Positions 61,467 to 64,000 of a stretch of 64,000 nt of DNA are shown in pieces. The notes under the pieces were generated by a model that worked only from the letters and a program-made list of their open reading frames with translations, was not told where the DNA came from and ran no database searches. Origin of the DNA: Variovorax sp. dw_308 (GTDB lineage: Bacteria; Pseudomonadota; Gammaproteobacteria; Burkholderiales; Burkholderiaceae_C). Made by a program: the position numbers and the translations under genes. Position 1 is the first letter of the stretch. Each line of letters opens with the position of its first letter. Location of the stretch: assembly GCF_019207085.1 (NCBI RefSeq), contig NZ_JAATOM010000019.1:1-64000 (forward strand). Reading direction: 5' to 3'.

Positions 61467-63448
61467 TCCTGCAAACACTTTCGACCACGAACTTCATGCC
61501 CTACCGAGGGAAGATGTCCCTCTCTTTCCCAACCGATAAGGACCGCAATGTGATGCTGGTCTTTGGCGACAATATGCGCGGCAAGACGAGCCTGCTCAAC
61601 GCGCTACGCTGGGTTTTCTATGGCAAGGCCGTGGGGCGACACTCCCGCGAAATTGGCCTCTTCGACTTGATAAATTCTGAAGCGACCATGGAGGGCGACT
61701 GGTCGATGGAAGTGGTAGTCACGTTTGAAGATGACGGGCATCGCTACGAGATGAGGCGCACGGCGACGAAGCGTGCCTTAGTGTCGAAGCCAGCACGCTC
61801 CGAGGATTTGCTCATGGAGCGTGCGATGCGGAAGGACGACATTCCGCTTGGGGACCACCTGATTGACGCCGAGATTAATCGATTCGCGCCAGAGCAAACC
61901 TCGCGCTTCTTCCTCTTCGATGGCGAGTTGCTGGACGAGTACGAGCAACTGTTGATCGACGGCAGCGAGCAAAGCAAGTTGATCAAAGAGGCAATCGAAC
62001 AGGTCTTGGGTGTCCCCACTTTGATACGTGGGCGCGACGATGCCCAAACTATCTTGAAGGCAGCTCAAAAGCAGCAGACCGCGGATCTTCAAAAGATGGG
62101 TGGATTCGAATCTCAAGCCGAGAAGCAGCGGCACTACCAAACGCAGATTGAGTCAATCGAAAAGGACATCAAGAGCCAGCAGGATCGCTTAAAGAAGGTC
62201 AATGCAGATAGAGAAGAACTTGACGACGATCTGGCAAAAGTTGAGGCCTTTTATCAAGCAAAGCAAAAGCTCGACGACGTCATTGCGACCCGCGACAAAG
62301 CCACGACACGTCAAGACGAGTTGCAGCAGCAAAGGCTTGGGCTTGTGAGGGACGCATGGAAAGAAGTGCTTCGACCACTTCTAACGCTTAAGCGGGAGCA
62401 CATACAGGACGCGCTTTCAGCGGTCACCTCCCAAATGTTTGCCCGCGCCAAGGTGGAGACCAGGATTGCCCAGATGCAAGGCGCGGTCAAATCTGCGACT
62501 TGTCACGCTTGCGGGCAGGCCCTGCATGAGAAAGAGCGCGTCGCGGCAGGCGAAGAGCTGGGTCAGCTTCAGGCCGATCTGCTGGGATTCAACGTGGACA
62601 CAGATCTCATTTCTAAGCTCTCAAGCGACATGCAGTCCTTAGACAAGCTATTGAACCCCACTGAGGCGAGACAAATTGCGTTCATCGATCGCGAGGTCAA
62701 CCGTTTGAGTGTTGAGTTGACAAGGTTGGACAACGAGGTTGAACAACTCAATGAGGTGATCAAGGATCAAGATACAGCCGAGATCGCCCGAAAGCGATTC
62801 CTTCGCGATGGCCTTATCAAGGAATCCTCCCGTATCACCGGAGAGATCAATGCTAGTCAAGAAAAGCTCACTGCATTCCAGCGCGAGTTGGCAATGATCT
62901 CCAAAATCTTGGAAAGCCTGCCTAAGGCCCGTGCTGCCAAAAGCTCTCGCTTGGTCAAGCTTGCTTCGGCGTTGGAGAAGGTTTATTCGCGAAGCATTGA
63001 CCAACTGCGCGACGACCTCAAGGCATCGGTGGAGATGCTGGCCAGCCGAGCGTTCCGCAAACTGACCACCCAAAGCCAATATTCAGGCCTGCGCATCAAC
63101 GGCAACTACGGCCTGACAATCTTGGACGAGCGTGCTCAGGAGGTGCCAATCCGAAGCGCGGGCGCAGAACAGATCGTTGCGCTTTCGCTTATCGATGGGT
63201 TGGCGCACGCTGGGCGCGCTGCAGGCCCTGTTGTCATGGATACGCCGTTTGGGCGATTGGACAAGAAGCATCGCGCGAACATCTTGGCCTACTTGCCCAC
63301 CACAACCGCCCAACTGGTTTTGTTTGTGCATGAGGGCGAAGTTGACAAGGCTACCGACCTGGCCCAGCTGAAATCAAAAGTCGGCTGCGTATATGAAATC
63401 AAAGAAGTCAGCCTGAGGCACTCGCGCATCGAAAGGATCAATCAATGA
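61463..63448 (+). CDS. DndD-like SMC/RecF-type ATPase
   Basis: The 661-residue protein starts MILQTLSTTNFMPYRGKMSL and has the SMC-like split ATPase: Walker A FGDNMRGKTSLLNAL near 34, then a pair of coiled coils around a zinc-hook-like CHACGQAL near 347, and Walker B GPVVMDTPFGRLDKKH near 590. A second region, RSAGAEQIVALSLIDGLA, fits the ABC signature. This is the DndD layout of the DNA phosphorothioation cluster (DndD has ATPase and DNA-nicking roles there). Here there is no DndA, DndB or DndC gene, so it probably serves the PLD-helicase nuclease. The next gene, a DndE-like protein, overlaps by 4 bases. Confidence 0.87.
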   Translation: MILQTLSTTNFMPYRGKMSLSFPTDKDRNVMLVFGDNMRGKTSLLNALRWVFYGKAVGRHSREIGLFDLINSEATMEGDWSMEVVVTFEDDGHRYEMRRTATKRALVSKPARSEDLLMERAMRKDDIPLGDHLIDAEINRFAPEQTSRFFLFDGELLDEYEQLLIDGSEQSKLIKEAIEQVLGVPTLIRGRDDAQTILKAAQKQQTADLQKMGGFESQAEKQRHYQTQIESIEKDIKSQQDRLKKVNADREELDDDLAKVEAFYQAKQKLDDVIATRDKATTRQDELQQQRLGLVRDAWKEVLRPLLTLKREHIQDALSAVTSQMFARAKVETRIAQMQGAVKSATCHACGQALHEKERVAAGEELGQLQADLLGFNVDTDLISKLSSDMQSLDKLLNPTEARQIAFIDREVNRLSVELTRLDNEVEQLNEVIKDQDTAEIARKRFLRDGLIKESSRITGEINASQEKLTAFQRELAMISKILESLPKARAAKSSRLVKLASALEKVYSRSIDQLRDDLKASVEMLASRAFRKLTTQSQYSGLRINGNYGLTILDERAQEVPIRSAGAEQIVALSLIDGLAHAGRAAGPVVMDTPFGRLDKKHRANILAYLPTTTAQLVLFVHEGEVDKATDLAQLKSKVGCVYEIKEVSLRHSRIERINQ

Positions 63449-63837
63449 TCGACGTAATTGCTGCAACTGCATCAGAGCGTACGCAAGTGCGCCTGAGCAA
63501 CAAGGGACACACGATTCTCACCCAATTAAAAGAGGACGGGTACTTAGCAGAGATGACCGACGGGTACCGACTCGGCATTGCCTTGGCTCTTTCGATGGGT
63601 GCCACGCCGGGAGAACTTTCAACGGAAAACCGGAATTTCATTGCCGTCTCTACGCTGGATCCGACCGGCGAGATCGCTGCAGCCATCCGCATGCTGGTGA
63701 ATCTCGAAGGACAAGGTGTGTATGCCTACTCCGAACGCCTAGCCGATTGGGGGATCAAGGAGCTGCAGGAGCGCTTCAAGGGGGGCTTCCTCGATGTCGC
63801 GTCCCTCATGAGCGTTGCCGCGGAGAAATCTTCTTAG
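63445..63837 (+). CDS. DndE-like DNA-binding protein
   Basis: The 130-residue protein overlaps the DndD-like gene by 4 bases. Its front, RTQVRLSNKGHTILTQLKED, then TDGYRLGIALALSMGATP, resembles the conserved part of DndE, a small tetrameric protein that binds nicked or structured DNA in phosphorothioation clusters. The remaining residues are helical without further motifs. Together with the preceding ATPase it forms a DndD-DndE pair lacking the modification enzymes. The next gene starts 4 bases later. Confidence 0.82.
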   Translation: MIDVIAATASERTQVRLSNKGHTILTQLKEDGYLAEMTDGYRLGIALALSMGATPGELSTENRNFIAVSTLDPTGEIAAAIRMLVNLEGQGVYAYSERLADWGIKELQERFKGGFLDVASLMSVAAEKSS

Positions 63838-63841
63838 ACCG

Positions 63842-64000
63842 ATGAGACCGATTCGCGCGTTTTTGTTTGCCCAAGGCGAGAGCGGCCTGTGGAGCTGCCA
63901 AGTCTTCCGAGAGTTCGAGCCGCTCTTCGATGCCATAATTGCCGCAAATAGGGGAAGTCAGTACCCCGTCGGAGTACACGTAGGATTCGAGCGGCCCGAC
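63842..64000 (+). CDS. Unknown gene running off the window end
   Basis: The ATG at 63842 opens a frame (MRPIRAFLFAQGESGLWSCQ) that is still open at the last base, giving 53 residues. It starts 4 bases after the DndE-like gene on the same strand and so belongs to the same operon. No domain can be named from this fragment; the missing part is likely the next component of the system. Confidence 0.6.
   Translation, partial: MRPIRAFLFAQGESGLWSCQVFREFEPLFDAIIAANRGSQYPVGVHVGFERPD

Noticed and set aside
61463..63837. DNA phosphorothioation (dnd) system
   Set aside because: Only DndD- and DndE-like proteins are present; no DndA, DndB or DndC gene is visible in the window.

Overview
The window is high-GC DNA with coding style, protein families and start/RBS usage typical of a betaproteobacterium, probably Burkholderiales (comamonad/Variovorax/Burkholderia-like). 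That assignment is an inference from general sequence feel, not from a marker gene. Almost nothing here is core metabolism. The window reads as a genomic island or defence island: conflict systems, caspase-like peptidases, remnants of mobile elements and a tRNA attachment-site fragment.

Layout. 0-5.3 kb: a TPR-CHAT peptidase (5' end outside the window), a CHASE2 membrane sensor and a small exported protein. 5.7-7.3 kb: an IS110-family element next to the N-terminal fragment of a Tn3-family transposase. 7.4-9.0 kb: an exported protein, a small HTH-like protein and a frameshifted tyrosine recombinase. 9.2-15.5 kb: a giant exonuclease-RecQ-UvrD fusion, divergent from an orphan ParA. 15.7-18.2 kb: a broken DUF3455 lipoprotein gene, a zinc-ribbon protein and a DUF6880-like protein. 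18.4-20.9 kb: a methyltransferase-HNH fusion and a NYN/OST-HTH nuclease-like protein. 22.8-25.9 kb: a complete Gabija pair (gajA, gajB). 25.9-30.5 kb: the tail of a LeoA-like dynamin, a HigBA toxin-antitoxin pair, a run of small cargo genes, two genes cut at one junction, and the 3' half of tRNA-Lys. 30.8-33.1 kb: an exported intradiol-dioxygenase-like protein and a divergent CadC-like regulator. 33.2-35.7 kb: a cluster of repeated binding-site-like elements, two orphan genes and a second, internal fragment of a Tn3 transposase. 35.8-38 kb: a caspase-family protein and an exported papain/NlpC-like protein.

The right third is the densest. At 39.1-40.2 kb lies an unrecognised gene pair with a PD-(D/E)XK-like member. 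At 41.1-44.6 kb a three-gene operon encodes a MORC-like GHKL ATPase, an SF2 helicase and a nuclease-like protein. From 44.8 kb a CARF-domain sigma-54 activator (RtcR-like) is followed by a sigma-54-type promoter candidate and a long co-directional series: DUF4258, vWA, PP2C phosphatase, degenerate protein kinase (together a TerY-P-type triad), SF1 helicase, unknown protein, coiled-coil McrB-like AAA+ protein and a McrC/DUF2357-like partner. After 348 bp comes a PLD-nuclease/SF2-helicase, a 67-residue protein, a DndD-like SMC ATPase, a DndE-like protein and a gene running off the end.

How they may work together (inference): the CARF domain would bind a nucleotide-type alarm signal and switch on the sigma-54 promoter. 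The kinase, phosphatase and vWA proteins would set the phosphorylation state of the helicase/McrBC machinery, which then acts on foreign DNA. The DndD/DndE/PLD-helicase block lacks DndA-C, so it is probably an effector or DNA-sensing module and not a phosphorothioation system.
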